Shown here: positions 1 to 10,699 of the stretch, piece by piece
Layout of the letters: every line of letters starts with the position of its first letter
Numbering within the stretch: position 1 is the first letter of the stretch
Assembly (NCBI GenBank): GCA_037349315.1
Contig: JBAIAC010000010.1
Location: forward strand, 28,250,001 to 28,314,000
DNA from: Chelydra serpentina
Lineage: Eukaryota > Chordata > Testudines > Chelydridae
Length of the DNA: 64,000 nucleotides
Reading direction: 5' to 3'
Translations under genes and position numbers: made by a program
The notes under the pieces: model-generated
The model's input: the letters and a program-made list of their open reading frames with translations, nothing else
What the model was told of the DNA's origin: nothing
The model's database searches: none

Positions 1-2250
1 GCTTCAGATAATCCTATAATATAGGTTTTGTATTGCATTAAATATGAAAAATAATAATATAGTCAGTGCAGTAGCTCGTGTTGTTTGTTTTGTTATTCAG
101 TTTACTTTATACTCTTCTTACATTTTCATTTTTCAGTATACCATAGATTGTCATCTTTAAATTTCAGTGTTAGCGATCTATTGATATAAATGGGGCAAGT
201 CATGCCTCTCCAGAACTACTGTTTCAGACTATCTGCAAACTCTGTCAGACATCACTGCATTGGTTTACACTCGGTTCATATTTTCAAGCTTTTCTTTGCA
301 GTCATGTTGAATAGAAACTGTATTCCTCAGCAGGTATTATTCTATGTTATGTAAATCCATTGAGTTAAAAAAGAGCTATGCTGATTTACCCCCGCTGAGG
401 ATATGCCCCAGAATTTTTGTTTAAATGAAAGATGAAATTCTGGAGCACAATTCTGGGGCTGCAGAATTGCTGAATACATGGAGCCAAGACGATGATGAAG
501 GAATGTGTTCAGTACACTGGTACAGAAATATTAAAGTTTATTTAAATATATATTACATGATAATTCCATTCACCTCTAGATTATGGAATAAAACTAGTGA
601 TTTTTTTAAATACAGAAACACTAACTGCTATTGGATACTTATCATCAATTTATAGTCTTATTTTGATAACTGTAGTGAAATACTCAAATTAGCAGAAGCT
701 ATATCCAATTCCTTTTGGCCTCATCTTTGACGGCTTGACTCTAGAGAAACCTGTAACCAGCCTTAGTTGGTCATGGCTTGCTGTTTAACTGTGGAAATAA
801 AAGATTCAGGATACAGTATGATATCTTTCATGGACTCCATAGCTTCTCTGGATGCCCCTCCAGTGACCTTTGTCTTGACGCAGGAATAATCTTCTAAGGA
901 TAAGAGTGTATTCAGAGTACCTATCTGTTCACTTCTAAATGGATGCAAATTAGATTTACTTTTCAGGTGTGATGGGTGCTTTCTAATCCCAGTTTTTAAT
1001 CACAAATCCAATTTTCTTCTATTTTGCCTTTTTTCTCCTTCCATGGTGAACTACACTACAAGGTGCTTGGTCGCTCTCCTGTGTCAATATAAAGGAGACA
1101 ACAATAGGAGGAGGTTAGAAGCCTAGATTTTTACAGAACTGGAGGTGGTTGTGAAGGGGTGAAATAAGAGCCCACCTGCACCATCTCCAAACATGATTTA
1201 ATTTTTTTATGTTGCACACCAAAGAGCACCTGGGCACTGTATGTTTAATAACAATGATGATAAACCAATCCAGCTCTATTTCCCTCCTCCACACCATTTC
1301 CTCCCCTTTTTACAAGGGTTGATAGAAACCTGGCTAAATGATCCAAGAAGTACAGGTTTATGAAAAGCCTGACTCTTCTCCCCCTCCCACTATTACTATT
1401 ATTAACTTTAATTTTTGAACAGGAAATGGATTACATCTGCTATATTAATTGTTACAGTGTGGTCAGCTGGATCTAGTCTCAAGCATATTCCCATCTATAC
1501 ATAATCCCTTTCATTTTTCTGATACCATTATAACTTCCAATAAAACTACGGAGCTGTAGCTATACTAAAAGCAGAACATCGGGTGCTGCAGAGCATAGTG
1601 AAAATCTTTTTTTCTAATTTCACTCCGTTTCCCATGGTTGCTTGGAAACTTGTTCCTGAATTCAAGACAAAAAATTGCAGCCACCATTATTCTAAAGAAG
1701 GCAAATGAAGCACAATTAATATTACTTAAGTGAAACTCAGATCTTCCAGATAATTCAGTGCCTAATGTTTTGCCCTGTGCTGCTTTGACTTCTTGAAGTG
1801 TTGTTAGTCATGCATAATGCATTTACAACAGAGAACCCACATAATAGTGAAAACTAAGCAGTAACTCTTAAAGCAAGCGACAGGAAGATAAAATATAGGA
1901 ATTTTCTGCCAACTGGTAGAAGTTGCTAAAGTGCATTCATTCCTAAGGACACTGCAACTATGCACTGTAACAGATACTACATTAGTTGGGTACCATTGCA
2001 GGTCTGTTACTATGGATTGTGTTTGCTTTTGAAAGATGAAAGAATTATATTAGATCTCTCTCTACAAAGGAAACATTTTTTCTTTGTAAACACTCATATG
2101 GTGTGTGTCACATTAGCTTTGGGTCAGCCACTCCTTCCTCTAACTAATGGAATAGTGTTTTGATATCACATACAGCCAAATATGTTGTTCTTTTGTTTTG
2201 TGCCTCATTTCAAACAACTGAATCTTAAGACCCCAATTGTTATAATTAGA
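1..2250. other. AT-rich intergenic DNA, nothing recognised
   Basis: No exon, RNA gene or nameable repeat is seen. ORFs here are under 80 codons and show no family feature. By known synteny, FBXO30 should lie further upstream, outside the window. Confidence 0.6.
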
Positions 2251-2254
2251 TTGA

Positions 2255-2345
2255 CTTTGTAATAATAATTTGCACTTATTGTTATATAGCACCTTTCACC
2301 TGAGGCTCTCAAAGTACTTTGCAAACACTAATTAAGTCTCAACAC
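2255..2345 (-). repeat. MIR-like SINE, first piece, split by a hAT element
   Basis: The text tatagcacctttcacctgag and aagtactttgcaaacac matches the widespread MIR/CORE-SINE type of amniote repeat. It breaks at ctcaacac and continues at 5116 with the same eight bases and then cctctaagatagataagtg, as expected if the hAT element landed in it. Confidence 0.55.
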
Positions 2346-5115
2346 CAGGGTGGATTTGATTTAAATCACTAGTCAGGAAGACTCAATTTAATCATGGATT
2401 TCTACATAAAAGTGCATTCTTGTTGGTTGTTATAACCTTAATACATATTCTTCACAACTCAGAGATGTAGATTTCATTTATAGAAGGTACACGCTATACA
2501 TTTTTAAAGTGATTTATTTTGAAAACTTTTCAGATTAGTTTTACAGCTATATTAGAAAATGAATGATTGTTTTGTTATTCCATTTACCAAAGGTAATTGA
2601 AGCAAATATTTATAAAGTCATTGGGAAGTGAACTATCTCCAATTCAACAAGTTAATCATTAATATTTGGAGGATTTTCTTGCCATGCTGTATTAGGAGAA
2701 GAATATCACCAGACAGACATTTAAATTGTTTTATTTAACTAAAACAACGTTATGTATTCTGGATTTTTTTCCTTCAACAGCAAACAAATATTTTAACAAA
2801 ACAAGCATATGAATTTTTGAATTTAAACATTCAAATTTTTTAAAATCAGGTTTGTTTTTGTTAAAATTGTTTTTAAAATAGTTAAATGAAATATTTTTAA
2901 AAAATTAAATCAACTATGAGCCAGGTTAACATGAGAAACTTAAATATTGGCTTCTGCAGCTAACGCAGTCGTCTTCACCTTCATTTTCCTGTTTGTTCAT
3001 AATCTGGAAAAGAAAAACAAGCTTTCCTGTTTTTTCAGGTCCCAAATGATTTCTCAAAGGAAGAAAATATTCTTTCTACACCGGCAGAAGAAGCTACTGC
3101 TGTTAAATGTGAGATTCAGTCTCTGAATCCAAGTGCTTAAGTGACTTCCACCAGTTCACTGGTGTGACTTTCTTTAAAACATCATCTGTAAACATATATT
3201 TCTTGCATGGTTCACCCTTAGCTCTGAAGTTCATTATAGTTGACATTATGGAGGGGATGATTGCTGGATGTCCATGTCATAGACAACTTCTCTTCTGCAG
3301 CAGTTAAGGTTTGATCCCGGTACCAAGTATTGAGAATATTTGCAAGAAAATGAGCTGGAGATAGTGCTTGTCATTCTTTTTTTAATGTTTGTAATTTAAC
3401 TATGTCATTGCATATTTCTCTTTTTAAGATCTCACTCAGTTCCTTCCAAATTTCAACAGCATCAGCAATAAAACCGTTATTTCCCTGCATTTTGTTCAAG
3501 GCTACAGAAATAGGCTTCAGGGTTCTCAGCATGTGTTCAAAATTTCTCTTAAACCCAATGTTGAGAACTTTGGCTGTGATAATGCCATCTATTTTTTTCA
3601 CGAGTTTGTTCACAAACTGTCATCAGATTAGGCCAGTTCTTGATATAGTGCTCAAAACAGTCCACTACTGAGTTCCATCGCACGTCTTGTAATCTGCTGG
3701 TTCTTATCACAAACTTATCTGTGGTTGTTTCTGGATGATGGAGATGATTTTTTCTTTTGGCTACATGTGATATACTGTGGCTATGTGACATACATGATGT
3801 GACTCAAACACTATCATTGGCAGACAACTCTGAAACTATAGAAAATGGTGATCTTGAAGTGGATAGTCTTCAGAATCCTGTATGTTGAGGATGGATTATC
3901 CTAAACAAAATAAGTCACTGCAGCTATTTAATTGCTATTTAATTATTATTACCATACTGCTCATTTAGTATTACTCATTGCATTCACTGACAGTACTACA
4001 TTAAAGGTGAAATTGTAAAAGGAAGATCTGCCTATTTCAGCAATTTTTGTTAATCACAATTGCATCTAAATGATTGTTACTTTTTGGTACTACTATATTT
4101 TTGCTCAAACACGAGAATTCAATAGTCCAGAAGGAAGACAGGCAGTCCTTAAGAAAGAAATATGAAATAAAAAAGTTTACCAACCTGAAGATACTGCATG
4201 TTCAGACATATTCCTTTCATCATCTTCAACGCAGCTTCCTCCTGAGAAGGAACACTTCTCATGATGTTATTTCATTCGGGCAACCGGGCCTTGCATTTCT
4301 TTGTTGCACTGTTCCCACAGGTAGAGGAACTTCATTAAAATATTCCCAAACTTGGTCTCTTTTATGGCCTGCTGCCATTATAGGTTTTCCCTTCTAGTAA
4401 GAGAATGGTGTGGTAGATCTCAAATCAATGAAGGCAACACTCAGAAAGACCTCAAGACTTCTGGAATATGCTGCTCAGTTTCACTTTTATTTCTACTGCC
4501 TGTCCCTCCCTTCTCACATTTATCTCCAGACTTCTTCCCCTTGTCCAGATCTATTCCGCCCCCAACAATCTTCTAGTCGTTGAACTTTTTGAAACTTTGC
4601 ACTTTTAGAGAGAGGTAAGGGACTGACTCTGTGTACACAGATTTGCAGAGAGCCAATAGGGTTGAGGTCTGTTATTTCTCACCTCTATATATTATTTAAA
4701 AACATTTTTGCTGTTAACAAGCTTGTTATCTCTGGAGAGACAAATCCGCAGTTTGAGAACTGAAAAACTAAGCATCTCTGATGGTATCTTCTTGTCTGAG
4801 CACTGAGTCCTATTGGGTAGATAGAAAGATTAACCTAAATAATCTATACAGAAGCCCCAAGAAGCCCATAAGATTAGGTCCCTAATCCATGAACTATTGG
4901 AACTCATTTACAAAACTTTTTTCTTAAACATTACATGAATATATTGTCTCATACTATAGAATTAGAGTTTATAATCCCTATTCCACGATGAGATATCTTT
5001 GAGCTATAATGTATCTTAGTTAAAACTATCTTTAGAAAGGTTTTTTCCTCAAAAAGCATTTTATCCAAATTTTTTTTTTTTTTTTTTTAGAAATCATTGA
5101 TTTTTATCCACCCTG
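2346..5115 (-). mobile_element. hAT DNA transposon, 2.77 kb, with TIRs and 8-bp target duplication
   Basis: The left end reads CAGGGTGGATTTGATTTAAA. The reverse complement of the right end reads CAGGGTGGATAAAAATCAAT, so the first ten bases are identical. Both ends are flanked by ctcaacac (2338-2345 and 5116-5123), a perfect 8-bp duplication as the hAT superfamily makes. A decayed BED-finger transposase lies inside on the - strand. The element is dead, given stops, a frameshift and a missing middle of the transposase, but both termini survive. It sits inside an older MIR-like SINE. Confidence 0.88.
2955..4378 (-). pseudogene. hAT transposase pseudogene (BED zinc finger to C-terminal dimerisation region)
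   Basis: Reading the - strand from the ATG at 4378, the start MAAGHKRDQVWEYFNEVPLP is a BED-finger N-terminus. A second frame at about 4320-4220 gives the CNKEM and HHEKC metal-binding parts, with a stop between them. From 3791 comes a catalytic-region stretch (RWNSVVDCFEHYIKNW) that shifts frame at a run of seven A at about 3595-3600. It continues as GIITAKVLNIGFKRNFEHM to about 3371. Near 3064-3095 the frame SSAGVERIF is the conserved hAT C-terminal dimerisation motif. The middle of the protein is missing. A possible splice donor follows the BED exon. It is non-functional as it stands. Confidence 0.82.
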
Positions 5116-5123
5116 CTCAACAC

Positions 5124-5148
5124 CCCTCTAAGATAGATAAGTGTTACG
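5124..5148 (-). repeat. MIR-like SINE, middle piece
   Basis: The text cctctaagatagataagtgtt continues the SINE broken at 2345. It is cut again here, and its tail seems to resume near 10914, so the whole 5149-10908 block appears inserted in the same old SINE. The second breakpoint is approximate. Confidence 0.45.
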
Positions 5149-5470
5149 TTTAAATCCTGTGAATGAGATCCTCACCCCCATTCCAGCCCCTTCATATGAG
5201 GTTAAAGGGTCAGAGTTGTGTAAGGGGACCCTAAAAGCCCTGTATTCGGTCAAAGAAGAATTGCCTCAGTGCAAGCACTGCAGAAGAAAGCCATAAGGAC
5301 ATCTTTGCAAGCCATGATATATATGGGATGTTGCAGGAGGACATCTTGGGGAATGAGTTTGCATCATGCAGTGCTGCACGGATTCTGGGCAGTTCTGTAG
5401 CCCACAGGGTACTTTGGGAAAGCCTTCATAGCTTGTATAGGCCCTTTGGGCTTTTAAGTTACAGCAGAGG
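5149..5470. repeat. Unclassified interspersed repeat left of the Tx1 block
   Basis: This stretch differs in composition from the MIR pieces and ends at a sharp rise in GC near 5470. I suspect a turtle repeat but cannot name it. The 66-codon ORF at 5328-5528 crosses the boundary and is not credible. Confidence 0.3.
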
Positions 5471-6078
5471 TGTGACAGGGTTCGGACTCACCCGGCGGCG
5501 CCTCCTGCTGGTTTCAGTCGGGAATTAGCTCACCAGCCTCTGGAGCGCCCTCTGCAGGCCAGTGATCCGCCTGTCCACTCTGGCCCCGTGTCCCTCCCAG
5601 GACCCGGTGCCCTTTTAAGTGGGGTGCTGCCCCCTGGCAGTACCCCACTGGTCTTACTTCTAGGGTCTCCCCTCCCTAGGGGACCCCCAACCCCCTATCC
5701 CCACCTTGCCTCAGTCATAGGCTACTGCCAGTCACCAGCTAGCCCCCGCGCCCTGGGGCAGACTGCAGTATAAGCCACTCATCACAGGCAAAGGGGGTTT
5801 GGACCTGCTGCCTCAGCCTACCTGTGGGCTGCCCCCACAATCCCAGTACCTAGTGGGGCCTAACCCTAGGCCATAGCCTGGGGTTTTCTCATAGCCGGAG
5901 CTCCCCAGCTCCTCTGGCCTTCCCCAGCCCTGCTCCACCCTAGGTACCTGGTCAGGTCCCTGCAGCCAAGCCCTTCCCTCTCTAAAGACAGAGAGAGAGA
6001 GTGTCTACTCCAGGCCCACTGCCCTCTTATAAGGGCCAACTGGGCCCTGATTAACTGGCCCCAGCTGTGGCTGCTTTG
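5471..6078. repeat. GC-rich repeat next to the Tx1 ORF2 tail: 3' UTR or LTR-like host repeat
   Basis: The block begins tgtgacagggttcgg and runs to the first 299-bp unit. It contains an AG microsatellite (about 5991-6002) and a ttataagg box near 6027. Either it is the long 3' UTR of the Tx1 element (read on the - strand) or it is a separate LTR-like repeat that was there first. No poly(A) or poly-repeat tail is visible to decide. Confidence 0.4.
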
Positions 6079-6676
6079 TTCATCAGCCCAGCTCCTATTG
6101 GTATCCCCAGGAGGTGGGCGGGTGCAAGCCCACCCACTGCTAAAAGCCCCTCCCCCAGCCTAGCGGGAGGGACCACTAGACCCAGGGGCCAAGTAAATCC
6201 GGGGGACAACTAATGAAAAAACAGGGATCAAGTGAGGGTCAAAGGTTCAAAACAAGGAGACCGGATGGGGAGACCGAGCAGAGAACCCCGGACAGCGCCC
6301 ACTGCTCCTCAAAGCTGTCAAGGGAGCCAGCGGACGCTGCCCAGTGGAACTCTGCCCGGATCCGTGACACGAGGGAGTTCATCAGCCCAGCTCCTATTGG
6401 GATCCCCAGGAGGTGGGCGGGCGCAAGCCCGCCCACTGCTAAAAGCCCCTCCCCCAACCTAGCGGGAGGGACCACTAGACCCAGGGGCCAAGTAAATCCA
6501 GGGGACAACTAATGAAAAAACAGGGATCAAGTGAGGGTCAAAGGTTCAAAACAAGGAGACCGGATGGGGAGACCGAGCAGAGAACCCCGGACAGCGCCCA
6601 CTGCTCCCCAAAGCTGTCGAGGGAGCCAGCGGACGCTGCCCAGTGGAACTCTGCCCGGATCCGTGACACGAGGGAG
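6079..6676 (-). repeat. Two tandem 299-bp units holding the Tx1 ORF2 C-terminus and 3' UTR
   Basis: Units 6079-6377 and 6378-6676 are the same length and differ at seven positions by my count, so they are about 98% identical. Each, read on the - strand, carries the last 45 codons of ORF2 (RIRAEFHWAASAGSLDSF and onward to VLNL-stop), followed by about 160 bp of untranslated sequence. A 43-bp piece of the same unit, spanning its junction, recurs at 10700-10742 on the far side of the LINE body. Confidence 0.85.
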
Positions 6677-9600
6677 GATCGGAAATAGGCCCCACAGTCA
6701 CAGAGCTCCCCCTCGTCTAGCATCCTCCTCCTGGTCTTGTAGATGGACACTTTAGCTAGAGCCAGGAGGAGGTTGACGAGGAGGTCTTGCGACTTTGTGG
6801 GGCCACGGACAGGGTGTGCGAACAGGAACAGGTGCGGGGAAAAGTGCAGCCAGAACCTCAGCAAGAGGTTCTGGAGGAGCCGGAATAGGGGCTGCAACCT
6901 GGCGCACTCGAGGTAGGCGTGCGCCAGGTCTTCCCTCACGCCGTAGAAGGGGCAGGTTTCGGGGATTGGGGTGAACCGCGCCAGGTGCACGCCCGTGCTC
7001 ACGGCTCCGTGAAGGAGCCTCCAGCCAATATCCCCGGCGGGCCGTGGAACCAGGGTGGAATACAGGCTGGCCCACCGGGGCTCCTCACCCTCCTTAGGTG
7101 GTAGATAGTCCCGCCATTTGGTATCGAGGCGGGACGCGAGGGTGAGGAAGTGTAACGTGTGAAGCACGAGCGTGCACAGATGGGCCCTGGGCGCGGTTCG
7201 AAACCGGACCGGCTGCAGAGCGTGCAGCCGGCTCGGCGCATGGGTGCGGGGGTGCCGGGGGGGCTCGCGGAAACGGGGCCCTAAAAAAATATCCGGAGGG
7301 CCCGGGGTGAGGGGCGGGCGGGGGGCGCCCTCTCGCAGGGCTCGCCGCAGGAAATCGAGAGACCCGGGTAACAGGGCGGCCTTCACCTCCCGGAGTACGC
7401 GCCGGGGGGTCCGAAGGGTGGCGAGCCCCATGCGCCATGCGAGCGCCCGGGGAGCCACCCAGTCCCCCGTGCCGTAGTCCAGGAGGTCTCCGACCCTGGT
7501 GGCGTCTGCCAGGACCAACCTCCGGCGCACCGAGGGAGACTCCGCCACCTGCACACGTAGGTTGGGATTGTGTAGCAGGGGCTCCGCGAGGAGATCCGCC
7601 CCCTCGGTGGCCACAAAGGACCTGATCGCCGAAAAGAGCTTCCAGGTGCGGAGGAGGTCCTGGTAGAAGACCGGCAGCTCGGAGAGGTCTCGCGGAAGAC
7701 CGCTCGGGTGGAGAAAGAGGAGCTGCTGGTCGTATCGGAGCCCTCGGAGGCGGCAGAGGAAGGCGTGCGCCAACGTGCTCCACGCCGGACTACCTGCACC
7801 ATAAAGGAGCCTCTGCAGGGCCTGGAGGCGGAAGACATGGACCTGGCTGCGCAGGCAGACCAGGCCCTGTCCCCCCTCCTCCAGGGGAAGACTCAGGACC
7901 CCTGCAGAGACCCAGTGCAGCCCCGGCCAGAAAAACTCCAGGGCAAGCCTCTGGAGACTGGCAAGGAACCCCGGGGCCGGGCTCAGGGTGTAGAGTCGGT
8001 ACCAGAGCATGGACAGGACTAATTGATTGAGTACCAGTGCCCTCCCTCGGAGGGAGAGGCACTGGAGTAGTCCTGTCCATTTCCGGAGCCGCTCCAACAC
8101 CCTGCCCTGTAAATCGTGCCAGTTCTCCGGCGGAGACGGATGCGTGGCGGAAAGGTAAACGCCCAGATAGAGCAGCGGACCCGCGCTCCACCTGATGGCC
8201 TGAAGCGCGGGTGGGAGGGAGCTTGCCCGCCACCCGTCCCCGACCACCAGGCCAGAGCTCTTGACCCAGTTGACCCGGGCGGAGGAGGCCGCCGAATACA
8301 CCGTCTGGCAAGCCTCCACCCGCACCAAGTCGCCCGGGTCCTGGACCACGAGGAGCACATCGTCGGCGTATGCCGACAGGACCAGCCGCATCCCCGGTTC
8401 ACGAAGCACCAACCCCGTCAGCCTCCGGCGGAGGAGACAGAGGAAGGGCTCGATCGCCAGAGCATACAGCTGACCCGAGAGGGGACACCCCTGCCGCACT
8501 CCCCGCCCGAAGCTGACCGGCTCGGTCAGGGTCCAGTTGAGCCTGACCAGACACTCCGCGGCAGCGTACAGCACCTGGAGAAAGCCCACAAACTGGGGTC
8601 CGAAGCCAAACGCCCGCAGGGTGCCCAGGAGATACCCGTGGTCCACCCTGTCGAACGCCTTCTCCTGGTCCAGGGACAGGAGGGCGAACGACAGACCATC
8701 CCTACGCCCCAGCTCTAAAAGGTCCCGGACCAGATACAGGTTGTCGAATATGGTCCGGCCCGGGACGGTGTAGGTCTGGTCGGGGTGTACCACGTCCGCC
8801 AGCACGGACCCCAGCCGCAGCGAGATGGCCTTCGCTACGACCTTATAGTCCGTGCTGAGGAGCGAGACGGGACGCCAATTCCGTAAGTCGCGGAGGTCCC
8901 CCTTTTTCGGCAATAAGGCGAGCACGGCTCGCCTGCACGAAAAAGGGAGGACCCCGCTTTGCAAGGACTCGGCCCAGACAGCAACAAGGTCCGGGCCGAG
9001 GACGTCCCAGAACGCGCGGTAGAACTCCACGGTCAGCCCGTCCATGCCCGGGGACTTGTTGGTGGGCATACGGCGGAGGGCTTCCGAGAACTCGGCTAGA
9101 GAGAGAGGCAGCTCCAGCCGGTCCCGGTCACCCGTGCTGACCGTCGGGAGCTCGGTCCAGAGCACCCGGCAGGCTTCGGCGTCGGTCGGATCCGGGGAGA
9201 AGAGACTAGCGTAGAAGGCCCTGGCCCTTCCCCGCATCTCCTCCGGATCCGTGAGGGGGGTGCCGTCCTCCGCCAAGAGGCAGGTGACGTGCTGTTTAAC
9301 CCCCCTCCGTTTCTCCAGGGCATAGAAGAAGCGGGAGCCGCGATCCATCTCCCAGAGGAGACGGATGCGGGATCGAACAAAAGCGCCCCGGGCCCGGTGG
9401 TCCTCCAGGGTCCGGAGCTCCTCCCGCTTCCCCCAGTACGCTACGCGGAGGGGTGGATCCTCGGGGCCGGAGGCCAGACGCCTCTCTAGCTCCAAGACCT
9501 CCTGCTCCAGCTGCCCTATCGCCGCATCCCTCCGCCAGCTGGCGCCCCGGGTGTAGTCGCGGCAGAAGAGCCGTGCGCGCACCTTCCCCACATCCCACCA

Positions 9601-10458
9601 TCGCCGCGCCGAGGGAAAGGCGCGCCGCTGCTCCCGCCAGGCCAGCCAGAACTCCCGGAAGGACGCAACGAAGCCCACGTCCTCCAGCAAACTGTTGTTG
9701 AAGTGCCAATAGGCCGGCCCCGGCCTCTCCGAACAGAGGGAGGCCGTCACGGACACCAAGTGGTGATCCGAGAACGGGGCCGGCCGGACGCCGGAGGCGT
9801 GGGCTCGTGCCAGATGGAAGCGTGAAAAATAGATTCGGTCCAACCGGGAGCGGCACGACCCATCCTCCCCCACCCGGACATAGGTGAAGGTGACGGCATC
9901 GTCCGGGTGGTGGTCGCGCCAGACGTCCACCAGGGAGTGATGGTCTACGATCTCCCTGAGGACGCCTGCGGCTGCCTGGGACGTCTCGAGTCCTGCGCGG
10001 TCCCGGTCCTCGAGGGTGGTGTTGAAATCCCCGCCTAGGACCAGGCACTCGTGAGGATCCAGGGTGCCGAGGAAGGCCGCCGCCTGCCGATAGAAGCACA
10101 CTCGGTCCGGGCCCGCATTTGGGGTGTAAACGTTGATCAAATTGAGGGTAAGCCCCTCTACGCGGGCCCGGACGTGCAGCAGGCGGCCCGGCACAACCTC
10201 GGCTACCCCCAGCACCTCGGGCCGTAGCTCGGGGGAGAATAGGGTAGCCACCCCGGCCGAACGGGCGCTGAGGTGGCTGGAATAGACCTCGTCCCCCCAC
10301 TCCAGCCGCCAGCGAGCCTCGACGGCTGGAACCGTGTGGGTCTCCTGCAGGAAAATGACAGAGTACCCCCCCTCCCGAAGGAAGGAGAGCACCTGGTTCC
10401 TGCGGAGACCCACGCTACAGCCCCTGGTGTTGAGCGATGCAAAGTTGGTGCCTAGCAT
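6538..10458 (-). CDS. Tx1-clade LINE ORF2: AP endonuclease and reverse transcriptase, 1306 codons, uninterrupted
   Basis: ORF2 of a non-LTR retrotransposon nicks DNA and reverse-transcribes the element RNA at the nick. Residues 1-240 are an APE-type endonuclease with LNTRG near the start, LQETH (37-41), LGGDFN (141-146), SRLDRIYFS and SDHHLVSV (230-237). The reverse transcriptase covers about 465-760, with NKSPGMDGL, LSLDQEKAFDRVD (595-607), GVRQGCPLSG (653-662) and the catalytic AYADD (696-700). A cysteine-rich CPFYGVREDLAHAYLEC follows late; many relatives I recall have CPFC, so one zinc ligand may be lost. The length matches the 1308-residue Xenopus TX1 ORF2. There is no stop or frameshift, and the high GC and CpG content stand out from the AT-rich flanks, so the copy is young. 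The ATG overlaps the ORF1 stop. Confidence 0.93.
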   Translation of the reverse strand: MLGTNFASLNTRGCSVGLRRNQVLSFLREGGYSVIFLQETHTVPAVEARWRLEWGDEVYSSHLSARSAGVATLFSPELRPEVLGVAEVVPGRLLHVRARVEGLTLNLINVYTPNAGPDRVCFYRQAAAFLGTLDPHECLVLGGDFNTTLEDRDRAGLETSQAAAGVLREIVDHHSLVDVWRDHHPDDAVTFTYVRVGEDGSCRSRLDRIYFSRFHLARAHASGVRPAPFSDHHLVSVTASLCSERPGPAYWHFNNSLLEDVGFVASFREFWLAWREQRRAFPSARRWWDVGKVRARLFCRDYTRGASWRRDAAIGQLEQEVLELERRLASGPEDPPLRVAYWGKREELRTLEDHRARGAFVRSRIRLLWEMDRGSRFFYALEKRRGVKQHVTCLLAEDGTPLTDPEEMRGRARAFYASLFSPDPTDAEACRVLWTELPTVSTGDRDRLELPLSLAEFSEALRRMPTNKSPGMDGLTVEFYRAFWDVLGPDLVAVWAESLQSGVLPFSCRRAVLALLPKKGDLRDLRNWRPVSLLSTDYKVVAKAISLRLGSVLADVVHPDQTYTVPGRTIFDNLYLVRDLLELGRRDGLSFALLSLDQEKAFDRVDHGYLLGTLRAFGFGPQFVGFLQVLYAAAECLVRLNWTLTEPVSFGRGVRQGCPLSGQLYALAIEPFLCLLRRRLTGLVLREPGMRLVLSAYADDVLLVVQDPGDLVRVEACQTVYSAASSARVNWVKSSGLVVGDGWRASSLPPALQAIRWSAGPLLYLGVYLSATHPSPPENWHDLQGRVLERLRKWTGLLQCLSLRGRALVLNQLVLSMLWYRLYTLSPAPGFLASLQRLALEFFWPGLHWVSAGVLSLPLEEGGQGLVCLRSQVHVFRLQALQRLLYGAGSPAWSTLAHAFLCRLRGLRYDQQLLFLHPSGLPRDLSELPVFYQDLLRTWKLFSAIRSFVATEGADLLAEPLLHNPNLRVQVAESPSVRRRLVLADATRVGDLLDYGTGDWVAPRALAWRMGLATLRTPRRVLREVKAALLPGSLDFLRRALREGAPRPPLTPGPPDIFLGPRFREPPRHPRTHAPSRLHALQPVRFRTAPRAHLCTLVLHTLHFLTLASRLDTKWRDYLPPKEGEEPRWASLYSTLVPRPAGDIGWRLLHGAVSTGVHLARFTPIPETCPFYGVREDLAHAYLECARLQPLFRLLQNLLLRFWLHFSPHLFLFAHPVRGPTKSQDLLVNLLLALAKVSIYKTRRRMLDEGELCDCGAYFRSSLVSRIRAEFHWAASAGSLDSFGEQWALSGVLCSVSPSGLLVLNL

Positions 10459-10699
10459 TGGGAGGGCTGGGGTGAATCCTCACGGGCAGGGGGATCGACG
10501 GCTCCCAGCGGGCCCCGCAACAGCCCACGGTCCACCCCAAGGGCGGTCAGGGCGTCGCGGAAGTTGCGGGCTCGCCGGTAGGCCGCGAGGCCCTGCCTCT
10601 CGGTCCCCCTCCCCTCCCCCAAAAGGGCCCTCACGGCTCGGAGGACGAGGTGGAAATCCCCCCAGCGCTGGAGGGCGAGCTGCACCTTGCTCTTGGAGC
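10452..10699 (-). CDS. Tx1-clade LINE ORF1, C-terminal fragment (5'-truncated)
   Basis: About 82 codons remain, ending DPPAREDSPQPSQC-stop. No start codon is present; the frame simply enters from a 28-bp direct repeat at 10700. Position just before ORF2 and the Arg-rich helix-like text (ALQRWGDFHLVLRAVRALL) fit the C-terminus of an ORF1 nucleic-acid-binding protein, but no named motif is visible. Its TAG stop overlaps the ORF2 start in the string ATGCTAG (10458 to 10452), which suggests coupled termination and reinitiation. Confidence 0.7.

Noticed and set aside
4074..4397. 107-codon + strand ORF
   Set aside because: It lies antisense to the BED-finger part of the hAT transposase and is a shadow reading.
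5471..6078. A complete LTR retrotransposon around the Tx1 block
   Set aside because: Only one LTR-like block was seen; no second copy, primer-binding site or gag-pol frame is present.
7094..10300. Several long ORFs overlapping the LINE ORF2 in other frames (for example 9296-10300 and 7094-7783 on the - strand)
   Set aside because: High GC lowers stop frequency in all frames. Only the 1306-codon frame carries endonuclease and RT motifs.
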